Positions 13,113 to 23,844 of a stretch of DNA of 64,000 nt are shown here, piece after piece; position 1 is the first letter of the stretch; every line of letters starts with the position of its first letter. A model generated the notes under the pieces. That model saw only the letters and a program-made list of their open reading frames with translations, had not been told where the DNA came from and made no database searches. The stretch covers positions 36,154,441 through 36,218,440 of the forward strand of contig CM026568.1 in the NCBI GenBank assembly GCA_015143295.1, written 5' to 3'. The stretch is from Tetracentron sinense. Its lineage: Eukaryota; Streptophyta; Magnoliopsida; Trochodendrales; Trochodendraceae. Made by a program: the position numbers and the translations under genes.

Positions 13113-13614
13113 GATGATTAATATATCTTTATTAATTATCCCATCCCTTTCATGTTGTATAATTATTAAATTACACTCCTCTTCATTCCTTTTTCTTTTC
13201 TTTTTTTTTCTTTTCTTTTACTTCTCTAATTGATTGAGAAACTAGTTTGGACATACCCAAAACTTATATCAGGTTTTGGGTTTTTTTAACATCACCCCAA
13301 ATGAATTTCCAAGCCATCACGGTTTGGCGTTTTGTTTATCTAATTTTATCGGCTTATTCCATTTTGTGTTATTGTGATTTCAGTACTGATAATGCGTTAT
13401 TATCTTTTCTTTTCCTTTTTGTTTTTTTGCTTGAAGTGACGTCCAATGTATATCATGCATGTTGATGTATGCAGCAGCTGGGCCTTACTGAAAGATATGG
13501 TCCCAGTGTTACAACCAGAGATGGGTAATGTTTCCATTATCTGAATCAAAATGGTCTCTAAGACAAGGCGATCCTTTTTCAAATGTTTTCTTACAATTAG
13601 CTGAATAAAGTACG
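13113..13614. other. 3' flank of the LAX2-like gene
   Basis: T-rich sequence that probably contains the 3' UTR. No open frame with a recognisable product. Confidence 0.4.
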
Positions 13615-13619
13615 GAAAT

Positions 13620-14436
13620 TGAGGGGGAAAAATATCGGAAATGACACACGTCAGCTGTAAATGTTCACCTCTGGTTTACTGGTAGAAGGTAGAAGTTGGA
13701 GGGTGTGATACCTTGACCTGTACTCCGATGATAAAGTAAGTAGATAAAGAAGAAGATGATGAACAGTAAAGCAAATAGGAGCACTGAAAAAATATGCCTA
13801 TCTTTCGATCTCTGTAACACTGAAATTCTCGGGATATTTATAGGTTAACCTTTGGTATGGCCATAGATGCCCATACCACGTGTCCTGCACTCATTACCAA
13901 ATATGTCAGTAAAATCTACCACCTGTTGCATCATACGTGAAAGCCTACCATTAGTTCAGTCGGTTGAGTCAGACAGCACACAGAAGTGACCTGCATTAAA
14001 TACCGAGGCAGTGCTTTCGGCCCACTTGTCAGAACAATTGATCGCCTCCTCATTATCTCCTCCTGCGAGTCGGTCTCGTTGTTGACTCGAGCTCGAATAC
14101 GTTGTATATGTCTTAAAATATGATCTGGACATCCTTATCTGAATTACGGCGAGTTCGTTGTTCAATTAATACCGGAAACGTTGTCGAGAATACAACGTCT
14201 ACGTTGTGCGCAAGACAATGGATACGTTGTCGAAAACCACAACGAGAACGTTGTTTCGCAAGATCACGGATACGTCTTAATGTGTACAACGCGAACGCTA
14301 TGCATCAGATATTGCGTATCCTTCTATTTTAAGCACGTGACTCAAACATACGTCTACGTGTCACCTTCGTACACAAAACAACAAAAGCCAGCTCATTCCC
14401 CAACGTTACACCGTTTTACGAATTTTATCCCTTACA
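13620..14436 (-). repeat. 3' LTR (left end on the plus strand)
   Basis: 817 bp. Minus-strand TATA box CCTATAAATATCC at 13832-13844. It is almost identical to 19022-19848, apart from about two dozen substitutions and a 10-bp duplication ('atgaccatag') present only in the other LTR. Confidence 0.9.
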
Positions 14437-14450
14437 ATTTGCCCCTTTAT
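14437..14450 (-). promoter_or_regulatory. Polypurine tract
   Basis: On the minus strand TAAAGGGGCAAAT abuts the TG of the 3' LTR. The position and purine content fit the plus-strand DNA primer of an LTR retrotransposon. Confidence 0.65.
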
Positions 14451-14777
14451 GAGGCTTAGAACGTAGTTCGAAGTGTCATAAACGGACAAAAGAGCGACAA
14501 TTCATACCTCAATCTTCTGCCGGCATCTGGATCACTGTGTGGTTTACGCTGAGAAGATAGAACACCCAAGCCAGCTGGTTTACGCGTGCGAACCGTCACG
14601 CCTCATTAATGCAAGACAGGCTGTCATCATTACCGTCTTGGAATTCAAAACGCTTTATATCTCTGACGGTTATTCTCTTTACGTGAAACGTCGATCCTGC
14701 CACCAGTCTTTCCGGCTTCGACACAGGTGTACGGCTCTGATGAAGGGTATTCTGGTCTTTTCATTTCTCTAAGGTAT

Positions 14778-14786
14778 CTATAAAAA
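14778..14786 (+). promoter_or_regulatory. TATA-like box for the antisense coding unit
   Basis: CTATAAAAA lies about 245 bp before the ATG at 15031 and is followed by a pyrimidine-rich leader. It points in the opposite direction to the LTR promoters. The motif is seen; promoter activity is inferred. Confidence 0.5.
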
Positions 14787-15030
14787 TCTCTCTTGGCTGC
14801 TTCATTTCACTTATCTTGCCATTGAAGTACTGTTACTCTGCCTCACTTGCGTCTCAAGCGAAAGTTCAAGCTCTCTTCAAACTCTCGTTTCTCTTTACGG
14901 TACGTTCTTCTCCTTTTTCTTACTCTCTTCATTGATTCTGCTTCTCTTTCTTTCTCTTCTTCTCTGTCGTCAGTCTGCCCATTTTTTTCCTTTTCCTTCT
15001 TATTATTCTTTGTTCCATTCTCCTCAACCC

Positions 15031-17470
15031 ATGGCTGCCGAGATACCCATAGAATCCCTTAGGCTAGGTGAAGTTAGAGGCCAATCCGAAGACGAAGCTA
15101 GCTGTACTGGTAGCGCACCGTATGGTGAATACATCGAGAAATCTTCTGCCCTACGCCAACAACAATTAGCATACCTTAACCATTTCAGAGAACGTTTCGA
15201 GTTCCCCTCCCATGTCAATCTTCACTTCAAAAGAGAAGATGCCTATATTGACAAACGATCAGCATGCATCGTTGTCTATCTCTCCCAACTCGAAGCCGGT
15301 CTTCGATTTCCCCTCCATCCCGTTCTGGATGAAGTCCTTTCCACCCTACACCTTGCCCCAGGGCAAATGCACCACAGCTTCTACAAGTATATGTCTATGA
15401 TGATCAAATTCATCAAGGACGGGTACCCTATAGAGGCTAGACACCTTTTTTATTTCTGCCACGCCGTCAGATGTCGAGGTACTGACGATGGCCCACACAA
15501 TTATTATTCTTGGAACAAGAAGCCGTTGTACCCAGACCTCGTTTCCGGCATCTTGGACAGAGAAAGAGGGTGGAAAGCAACTCCCTTCGTTGTCTCTGGG
15601 GGCTGGAAAGCTGAAACTTCCACCGTGCCCAATGTTTCCAAGATAAACCAGGTAACAAGATACCGTTGTCCGTTGTCCGTTGTGCTTTTACTTCTTCTGT
15701 CTTTCCGTCCCATCGTCCGTTGTCGGTTTACTTTCTTCGTCCTGCTTACTTTCGTTGTCTGACACTTTAATTTTTACTTTTGCAGTTGAATGAAAGAAAC
15801 TTCTCTTCAAAAAACTCGCGCCTGAAGAGGAAAGTCTTCTTACCAACATCAAGCGCACACGAGGAGGGGAGTACATCCGGTGGACACCACTACCACCTGA
15901 TACTTGGAGCCTTTTCAGCAGCTCGAACCCGTCTCCTCCAAGGCAACAAGGCACCTCTTCCTCCTCACCCGTAATTGAGCCAAGCTCGGAAGAAGAAGAT
16001 ATGGCCGGCACCAACCCTCCTGCGTTGATCCGAAAGCCAAGGACAACTCGTCTTGCAACTGCGCTGCCCCCTCTTCCACCTCCTCCAAAAACAATTCCAT
16101 CCACAACGGGAGCGCCTTCCGAGCCGAAACGGAAGGCCATGACCCAGGCTGAGTTCGAGGCCAGAAAGAGGAGAAAAGAAGAACAGCGTCGAGAGAAGGA
16201 CACTGCTCGTGCTGCCACTCCTTCCCCTTCTGCTCCTGCTACGCACCAAGGAGCTAAGGCTGCAACGGGGACACCTGTAGCCAGCATGATGCCTGCTGCT
16301 ACTCCTACTGTGGCTGCCCCAAGTGCTTCGAGCTCCGCCCTGGTCACTGTTGCCACAACGGAGACAACCACACCTCTTCTCCCACTCGGAGCACCGCCTT
16401 CAGATGAGATCAACTGGTCACCCGACTTCACGCGCTTCGGGAGGCGCACTATCCACGACTCGGTGCAGACCTCGGAGAAGGTTGCTAGGGCCTTGACGCA
16501 CTCCATGAGGCTCCCCCAGGATATTGCTGATGCTGGCAAGATGTCCTTGCCTCAGGTTTCTTATGTAGCCTGCCAGTCCATGGCCTCGGTACGACTTCTG
16601 TTCTTTGTTTTGCTTTATTCAATTCTCGTTGTGACAAACTGATATTCTCAATCTTGTGTATCATAGCTGAACGTCCTCCTCCACGAGCTATGTGATCGTA
16701 GTACATACCACTACAATCACCTCAAAGACTCCATCAGCTACTGGCAAGGAAGGACTGAGGCGCTGGAGCAAACTCTCGCTGAGGATCGCCTCAAGATTGA
16801 GTTTGATCTGTCCCAAGCCCGAGCTGAAGTGGTGCGGGTGGAGGAGAAGTTCATTGCCGCCTTCAAGGGGCAAAAGAAGGCTGAAGGCGAAGCTCGAGCA
16901 GCCAAGGAGGGAGAGAAGAAAGCCAAACAAGAAGTGGAGAACGCCGTTCTCCGGATCAGCGAGTTGGAGCTCGTCTCCCAGACTCTGAGCAGGCAGCTAG
17001 AGGAAACTGAAGCAGCGAGAGCCACACTGATGGAGGAGCTCGAGGAAGCCAAAAGAGCTGAAGAGGCAATCGAGCAGGCGGTGACCACGAGACTGCAACA
17101 ACACTATCAGTCTCAGCTGGACACTCTTCTCGACGAGGACAGGGCAGAGACCGAGAAGGAGTTGATCAATATGCTCCGTCAATAAGGTCGACTGAAGGAA
17201 GACAACGAGGAGGACGTGACTACCTTCTCCGAGCTCCAGAGCAAGGATGTCATCGACCTCGACAACGAACCCGAAGTTGAAGGAGTTGAGAAGCCACATC
17301 CCCTCGAAGACCCTGCACCTCTTCCATCTGAACCATTCTTTGAACCAGCTGCTCCTGAAGCTCCTCCAGTTGCCGAAGTTCCTCCTGTTGCTGCTGAAGC
17401 TGCCGAAGCTGCTGATGTTGCTGACCCTGTCTGTCCTCCCGCTGTCCTTGCTGCTGCTGCCGACTTTTGA
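15031..17470 (+). pseudogene. Antisense ORF protein of the Tat-lineage element (putative gypsy-type transposon domain, PF04195-like)
   Basis: Three exons with GT..AG introns: 15031-15651, about 15786-16588 and 16667-17470. Exon 1 (207 codons) resembles the plant 'putative gypsy type transposon' domain. Exon 2 encodes a basic, Pro/Ala/Ser-rich linker. Exon 3 encodes a long Glu/Lys/Ala coiled coil (about 170 residues) followed by an acidic and then Pro/Ala-rich tail. Breaks: with the first acceptor (15786) exon 2 is out of frame by one base before about 15820, near a run of six A's, although an AG at 15795-15796 would restore the frame. A TAA at 17183 cuts the coiled coil from the tail, whose frame stays open to 17470. 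The protein's role in the element is unknown; it is not part of gag-pol. Confidence 0.8.
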
Positions 17471-18178
17471 CTTCTTCTCTTCTTACTCTCTCTTCTGCTA
17501 GTTGTAATGCATCATCTTCTTCCCCGAGTTATGGGGTTTTCTGTACTTGACCCAGCAATGAGTTTTTCTAAATGAATGATCATTTTCTCTTTCCCTTTTG
17601 TTTTTCTTTGTATTGGAACTCGAAGTTGCAGAGCTTGCACAACGTATACATACATGAAAAAATATAATATAAGTGTATGAACATGTTTTATGGATCATAG
17701 AATTAGACATGATCATAAATAACTCCTAACGTAGGCACTTTGAGCATATATAAAGGAATCCTTTTCGTGACGATTGATGCACACCGAACAAAGCACTCTG
17801 AACCATATACACAACGGAAGCATTCATACAACGGAAAAGAGACATAGGCCTAGATACATCTTTATGTAGTTCATTGTGAATGTAATCTGACAAATAAAAT
17901 TCCATAAGATGGACATAAAGTAACTCAGTTTCGAGACACTTGCTCAGAGGATGTCATTAGGATAAGCCACTGGATTTGCTCAGATGACATCCTTAGGATA
18001 AGCCACTAGTGTCTCGTTGTGAGTATGATGTCCAAGCGAAATTTTATTCGATTTTGTAAAACATTCACAATATTACACTGATGTTCCAGACAACGAGTTG
18101 ATGTAAAAACTTCAAAACAATAATTTAAATGCTCATGTAATAATACTGGAAAACTTTTTATTGCAACAACTCATTTAT
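17471..18178. other. Spacer between antisense unit and integrase remnant
   Basis: AT-rich with no coding signal. It contains a near-perfect direct repeat of 'aggatgtcattaggataagccactgga' type (about 17947-17972 and 17984-18009), and presumably the 3' end of the antisense transcript. Confidence 0.5.
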
Positions 18179-18194
18179 TCACCACAGATTCTAT

Positions 18195-18727
18195 TGAAAG
18201 AATTGCCTCAAGTTCATAATGTTCCAGGATTTATGAATGGGATTACCTTGCAGATCTTTCAAGTAGCAAACACCAGGACTCCCCAATCGTTATATGATAT
18301 ATGGTCCTTCCCAATTAGGTCCCAACTTGCCACTGTTAACCTCCCTGGTATTCTGAAATACTTTGCGGAGAACGAGATCCCCGACCTGAAGGACTCTTCA
18401 CTGTACCTTTTAGTTGTACGCCTTCCTTAGCTGTTGCTGGTATCTCTTCGTCTGAATGCTGGCATCTTCTCGCTTTTCTTCAAACAAGTCGAGGTGAATG
18501 GCCATGAGCTCAGCGTTCCTGTCTTTCTCTCCACTCTTCTTCTTGTTATGCCAAGAGCGTAATGTGGGCAAACTAATCTCAGTAGGAATGACAGCTTCCA
18601 TGCCATAGGCCAAAGAGAAAGGTGTTTCGTTTGTATGACTCCTCGGTGTCGTCCTATACCCCCACAATACGTTGTGCAGCTCGGTAGTCCACTTCCCCTT
18701 CGAGTCTACTATGTTCGAACGCATCAA
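18195..18727 (-). pseudogene. Integrase C-terminal remnant (Ty3/gypsy)
   Basis: The minus strand reads KGKWTTELHNVLWGYRTTP and ETPFSLAYGMEAVIP, the end of the integrase catalytic region, then [16 protein letters not shown] and [11 protein letters not shown], the GPY/F module. The catalytic D,D,E part is absent. Several stops interrupt the part after 18410. It is joined directly to the gag start by a deletion. Confidence 0.85.
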
Positions 18728-18963
18728 GCCTTTCTTGCATCATCTGCTGGTGTCTGGTGATCTGATCCAAAGCAGATTGCTGCCTTTGCAACATCATCAA
18801 AATACGATCAGAGACAGAAGGTTCGATGGGGGGGGCATGGTCCTTTCTGGCTGGTTAGATGATGGACTGACCCCAGGGATGAAAGTCTGTGCAACAGAAG
18901 GTGCAAAGGGAGTGGCCTGAGGGGTTTGATTCTCACGCCAGGGCACAGAAGTTTGATCAGTCA
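18728..18963 (-). pseudogene. gag N-terminal remnant
   Basis: The minus-strand ATG at 18963 opens a frame beginning MTDQTSVPWRENQTPQ, Pro/Ser-rich, then a Gln-rich helix (LMMLQRQQSALDQITRHQQ). A one-base change in the G run near 18827 shifts the frame. Capsid and zinc-knuckle regions are missing. The position just inside the PBS identifies it as the start of gag. Confidence 0.7.
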
Positions 18964-18997
18964 TGATCACAAGGAGCTAAGGGAGGTTCGTTTATTA

Positions 18998-19021
18998 TTT
19001 CCCACAGATGGCGCCAATTTT
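18998..19021 (-). promoter_or_regulatory. Primer-binding site of the retrotransposon
   Basis: On the minus strand, directly inside the 5' LTR: TTGGCGCCATCTGTGGGAA, the tRNA-primer site form common in Tat-lineage plant elements. Confidence 0.8.
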
Positions 19022-19848
19022 TTAGGGGGAAAAATACCGGAAAGGACACACGTCAGCTGCAAATGTTCACCTCTGGTTTACTGGTAGAAGGTAGGAGTTG
19101 GAGGGTGTGATACCCTGACCTGTACTCCGATGATAAAGTAAGTAGATGAAGAAGAAGATGATGAACAGTAAAGCAAATAGGAGCACTGAAAAAATATGTC
19201 TATCTTTCGATCTCTGTAACACTGAAATTCTCAGGGTATTTATAGGTTAACCTTTGGTATGGCCATAGATGACCATAGATGCCCATACCACGTGTCCTGC
19301 ACTCATTACCAAATATGTCAGTAAAATCTACCACCTGTTGCATCACACGTGAAAGCCTACCATTAGGTCAGTCGGTTGAGTCTGACAGCACACAGAAGTG
19401 ACCTGCATTAAATACCGAGGCAGTGCTTTCGGCCCACTTGTCAGAACAATTGATCGCCTCCTGATTATCTCATCCTGCGAGTCGGTCTCGTTGTTAACTC
19501 GAGCTCGAATACGTTGTATATGTCTTAAAATATGACCTGGACATCCTTATCTGAATTACGGCGAGTTCATTGTTCAATTAATACCGGAAACGTTGTCGAG
19601 AATACAACGTCTACGTTGTGCGCAAGACAATGGATACGTTGTCGAAAATCACAACGAGAACGTTGTTTCGCAAGACCACGGATACGTCTTAATGTGTACA
19701 ACGCGAACGCTATGCATCAGATACTGCGTATCCTTCTATTTTAAGCACGTGACTCAAACATACGTCCACGTGTCACCTTCGTGCACAAAACAACAAAAGC
19801 CAGCTCGTTCCCCAACGTTACACCGTTTTACGAATTTTTTCCCTTACA
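19022..19848 (-). repeat. 5' LTR (right end on the plus strand)
   Basis: 827 bp with the minus-strand TATA box CCTATAAATACCC (19234-19246). Its inner end reads TT instead of the TG seen at the outer end of the partner LTR. It carries the same cluster of ACGTTGT/ACAACG motifs (about 19508-19700) as its partner. Confidence 0.9.
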
Positions 19849-19853
19849 GAAAT

Positions 19854-20021
19854 GAAAAGTAGCAACCTGCCAACTGTAACTTTGATGGGAAGGTGGATAG
19901 AGATAAATAATAGAGGAGTGCCTTACAATCATTGAAAAAGTATGTACTTTAATAGTGAAAAACAATTGTTTGGTTCACATTGAAAATAGGAATGCCATGA
20001 GACTAGGGTAGTATTCCTCCG

Positions 20022-20067
<46 letters not shown>

Positions 20068-20690
20068 CTAATAAGGTGTTTAGGTTCAGCTTCTCAAGTT
20101 TTAAGGGTGCTCGAGCTCGACTTGAGCTTTACTATTATTCTTGTACAAGCTGTACTCGTGAATAAAACTACTAGCTCAAACTTTGCTCGGCTCGGCCAAC
20201 TTAGGAATCGAGCTCGAATTCGTTTATTGCTTTGGTTATCTCTTATAATTTTTAGATCAAATGTTTATATTCTTTTATTTTCAATAAACCGTTCAAATCA
20301 AAACTAAGAACTTATAATTATTATCTTAGATACTTAGCACACTTAAATACATATAAAAATATTTAACTCAATAATTATCTTAACATACTTAAAAGTATCT
20401 TTTATGGAGAATGATTCTTTCCGTGTGAGAGTTGCGCTCTGGAATGTGCACATGGCCCTGCTTGACACAAATCTATTTTAACAACTCTCTAATTGTAGTT
20501 AAGATTCACGCACCTTTAAGGTTCATCCATCCACCCTTGATTTTTAATGTTTTTTAAATATTAACCTTGGGTTAACTAACTTAAACCACAATTAACATGC
20601 TCGCTTACAGGTTGCCATGTGTCTCCTTTAACACCAACTAGCTGTGGTTAAGATTCACCCATCTACCCTTAATTTTTTTTTTAAAAAGGG
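19854..20690. other. Intergenic repeats between two elements
   Basis: Contains an (AAT)n(ATT)n palindrome (20022-20067), a fragment of the 'gctcgagctcgacttgag' repeat (20105-20225, related to the hAT-like copies near 59-60 kb), and pieces of the 140-bp repeat family in the reverse orientation (20460-20690). No gene. Confidence 0.6.
20022..20067. repeat. (AAT)n(ATT)n palindromic microsatellite
   Basis: About eight AAT units run directly into about eight ATT units, forming a hairpin-capable inverted repeat. Confidence 0.9.
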
Positions 20691-20851
20691 AAGTGATTTA
20701 TAGTACCTACTATCGAGAGTCTACACCTTTGATCTAACCCTTACAAGCATTAAGTGGGCCATCATTTAAAACACGTGAGGAGACATGGAGCATTGGATTT
20801 TCAATCCAACGGTCCAGCTCTCGATGGTACATAGTTTTTTTTTTTATCACT
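20691..20851. mobile_element. MITE inserted in a 140-bp-family repeat
   Basis: Inverted ends 'aagtgatttatagtacctac' and 'gtacatag...atcactt', with inner arms 'atcgagag' and 'ctctcgat'. It splits a copy of the repeat family whose two halves lie on either side. Confidence 0.65.
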
Positions 20852-20969
20852 TTACAAAAAAAAAATTAACCTTGAGTTGACTAACCTAAATCACAATTAA
20901 TGTGCGCACCCTACAAGTTGCCACATGTCCCCTTTAACACCCACTAGCTGTGGTTTAAGTTAATACTTA

Positions 20970-22294
20970 GGGTAAATTACATTCATCTCTCCTGAGGTTT
21001 GGTTAAATTTCAGAAACCTCCCTTCTTGTTTCTGAAATTACACTGACCTCCCTTCAACTTTGGTTGTCTGTAACATATACCTCTACAGTTAGTTTGACGT
21101 TACTTACATGGATAGACTTTGATTATGTCATTATTTAAGTATTATAAATTATCTAAATTACCTTTCTTAAAAGCCAAGTCAACTAATACAACAAAATAAA
21201 TGATAATTAGATTTGGTAACCAAGGTTAAAAGTATCAACTTAAGGTTAATATATATTTCCAAACCAAGTATCAACTTAACGTAAATATTTTTTATTTTCT
21301 AGAAACCACTATTAGATAGATGAACTCTAGGGGTGAGAGAAACAACTATAATTAGTGGGTATTAAAAAGGGCATGTGGCGGCTTATAGAGATACTTTAAC
21401 TGTGGTTAAATATAATTAACCTAAGGTTAATATAATTTTTTTTCCTTAAAACCAAGGTTAAATGGATAAATTCCAGGGGTGAGTGAATCCTAACCATATT
21501 TAGTGGGTGTAAAAGGGGACACGTGGTGGCTTGGTGGCTTGTAGGAGCCCTCTTTAATTGTGGTTAAGCATAATCAACCTAAGGTTTTTTTCAAAAAACT
21601 AAGGTTAGATGGATGAATCCTAAGGTTGAGTGAATCTCAACCACAGTTAGTAGGTGTTAAAGGAGACACGTGGCAGCTTACAGAGCCCTTTTAATTGTGG
21701 TTAAGCATAATCAACCTAATTTTTTATCTTTCTAAACACCAATGTTAGATAGATGAACCTTAGGGGTGAGTGAATCTTAACCATAGTTAATGGGTGTTAA
21801 AAGGGACAAGTGGCGACTTATAGAGATCCTTTGACATTGGTTAAACATAATTAACCTAAGATTAATATTTTTATTTTTTCTTAAAACCAAGGTTAGATTG
21901 ATGAATCCTAGGGGTGAGTGAATCTTAACCACAGCTAGTGGGTGTTAAAAGGGACACATAGCGGCTTGTAGAGCCCCTTTAATTGTGGTTAAGCATAATC
22001 AACTTAAAGTTATTTTTTTCTCTAAAAACTAAGATTAGATAGATAAACCTTAAAGGAGAGTGACTCTTAATCATAGTTAGTGGGTGTTAAAAGGGATACT
22101 TGGGGTTGAGCTTTCAAACTAAGCCTTAAATAAGTGTTTCCTCTAAGTAATAAGGGTAAAATTGGAAAAACATACCATTAGTTAACGGAGTTAATATGAG
22201 AAGCCTTCCAGGTGAGGTCAATGTAATTTTATAAACAAAATGGGAAGTTTATGAGAATTTTACCAAACCTCAAGGAGGTGAGTGTAATTTATCC
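20970..22294. mobile_element. Foldback element enclosing a minisatellite
   Basis: Long inverted ends: 'gggtaaattacattcatctc' (20969 on) against 'gtgagtgtaatttatcc' (up to 22294), with matching arms of about 90 bp on each side ('gaggtttggtaaaatt' type). The flanking 9-mers taatactta and aaatcttta agree at six positions, so a decayed 9-bp duplication is possible. The interior is mostly the ~140-bp tandem repeat. No transposase is visible. Confidence 0.6.
21300..22110. repeat. Tandem array, ~140-bp unit, about six copies
   Basis: Each unit carries 'aaggttagatggatgaatcc', 'gtgagtgaatcttaaccaca', 'gtgggtgttaaaagggacac' and 'gtggttaagcataatcaacc' in the same order. Starts are near 21300, 21445, 21590, 21730, 21880 and 22020, the last one partial. 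Copies differ by scattered substitutions, so the array is old. The unit is related to one arm of the MITEs at 2442-2791 and 12575-12809. Confidence 0.85.
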
Positions 22295-22355
22295 AAATCT
22301 TTAATAGGGGGTACAGGTTTTTTTTTTGCTAATACGGGGTACAGATTGACAAGGG

Positions 22356-22570
22356 CTTCGGATTACCTCTAGTGGATGCCCCAGGTGGGACCGTGGGCAT
22401 CCACACATTATTGGACACGTGGCCTTTTAAAAGGGAGAGAGATATCATGTGGGGAGAAGTCAAAAATCATGGGGAGAAAGTGAAATGACTTCTCCCCCCT
22501 TTTGCCAAGTGCCCAATAATGTGAGGATGCCCGAGGTCCATCTGGGGCATCCACCAGAGGTGATCCGAAG
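22356..22570. mobile_element. MITE with 29-bp terminal inverted repeats
   Basis: 'cttcggattacctctagtgg' at the left and 'ccaccagaggtgatccgaag' at the right are inverted copies with two mismatches over 29 bp. The interior has a palindromic 'cttctccccc'/'ggggagaag' part. No coding capacity. Confidence 0.75.
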
Positions 22571-23404
22571 ACGATTGACTAGCCTCTTAATGTACTTTAC
22601 GAGAAGAGCAACTATGGCCGGCCTTTCTTTGCCCGTGCTAAAGGCTTATAGGAAGAAAAAATAACAGGGCATCAACATTAGTATACAAAGGTAAGAGATA
22701 TATAGATAGTAGAAACTAAGCTCAGCTGTTATGAAACCTGCACGTAGTTTAAAACCTAATATTTGGTTTTCTGTTCATTGGAGATTTAAGACTACCATTT
22801 GATCCTGACCGGACAAAGATGGCATGTGATCAAGTCACCATCTACCTGCTCTAGCTTAACTACCAGGTGGACTCCATGCCCAGTACTGTCAAGTTCCGAT
22901 TTGAGCTATTAGTTTTATATGCTAGATCTTCCTGATAAAAATTAAGACGATACGAGAAATTTCCTTCAGTGCAATCAAATAACAGCAAAGCAAGAGAATG
23001 AAGATACCCATAGGTGCTTACAAAGCAGTCAAAAAGGCCCCATCCAAGCTAGATGAGGAGACAGGATGGTCAATTTTTTTTTTTTATGAAAGATAGATGA
23101 GTTCATTAGTTATAAGATGGGGCATGATCTCATAAGTCGCTTTACACGATACTCAGCTTTGTATTGGTAGTGAGATGTTAATAAAGGGTATTCTGACCAA
23201 TAGAAAATCGATTATGGTGTATTAGATCCCTTAATGAAACTAACTAGTTTATATTAGCTTCTTCCTTACATTCTTCCTTTTCTTCAAATCATATCATCCT
23301 TCTGGGTTCAAAATCCATAAGTTGTGTCAACCATAGGTTACCTGCCAAATAAACAATAGAAGGATAAACATGGAACAAATTGATACAACCACAGAACAGA
23401 GAGG
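22571..23404. other. Gene-free stretch
   Basis: AT-rich intergenic DNA. I see no open frame, RNA gene or repeat that I can name. Confidence 0.4.
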
Positions 23405-23534
23405 AGTGCTAGCTTGACTCACCCCCCAAGCAGTCTCGTCCCATTTTAAGGAAGAGACAAATGATTTGTGGTTGGTAACACATCACATGTCCTTTGTCTT
23501 TTTCTCTTATGTAAGGGCAAGTTGGGCTAGCACT
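23405..23534. mobile_element. MITE, 'agtgctagc' family
   Basis: Ends 'agtgctagcttgactcac' and 'ggcaagttgggctagcact' are inverted. A related element lies at 63446-63596. Confidence 0.6.
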
Positions 23535-23696
23535 TCCCAAAGAACAAATTCAAATCATAGATTAGCTTCTAAACTCTAACAGAACCAGAAGGCAAGTAAG
23601 AGTATTAAGGTTTTGAACAACAAATTCACTTCCAGTCACAAAATCTAAAACGAATGTAGTGGCATAGCAAAAGGAAAAAACGAGCAGTCACTAACC

Positions 23697-23844
23697 CTAT
23701 GTTTGGTTGCCAAGAAAATAAGTAAGAACATGGAAAAGAAAAGAAAAGAAAATTGGAAAAAACACAACTAAAAATTATATTAGAAATTCAAAATTTTCTT
23801 TTCTATTCCATGTTTTCACCCATTTTCTCGGCAACCAAACATAG
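23697..23844. mobile_element. MITE with 'ctatgtttggttgcc' ends
   Basis: 'ctatgtttggttgccaagaa' and 'tctcggcaaccaaacatag' form an almost perfect inverted pair, and the A-rich and T-rich interiors also pair ('ttttcttttctattccatgt' against 'acatggaaaagaaaagaaaa'). It is a hairpin-forming short element. Confidence 0.75.

Larger units (their letters stand above)
13620..19848 (-). mobile_element. Tat-lineage Ty3/gypsy LTR retrotransposon, internally deleted
   Basis: The element begins TG and ends CA on the plus strand and is flanked by identical GAAAT target duplications (13615-13619 and 19849-19853). Its LTRs are 13620-14436 and 19022-19848. The primer-binding site, gag start, integrase end and polypurine tract show that it reads on the minus strand. 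Between integrase and the 3' LTR is a coding unit on the opposite strand, the arrangement known for Tat-lineage elements. Protease, reverse transcriptase, RNase H and most of gag and integrase are missing, so it is not autonomous. By hand count the LTRs differ at about two dozen positions (about 97% identity), so the insertion is fairly young. Confidence 0.9.

Noticed and set aside
15688..16539. A 283-codon open frame on the minus strand
   Set aside because: It is the exact complement of exon 2 of the antisense unit, whose GC-rich Ala/Pro/Ser composition keeps the other strand open. It has no domain.
21300..22110. Regular repeats that could be mistaken for a CRISPR array
   Set aside because: The units are ~140 bp, adjacent and diverged, with no unique spacers, and the DNA is plant nuclear.
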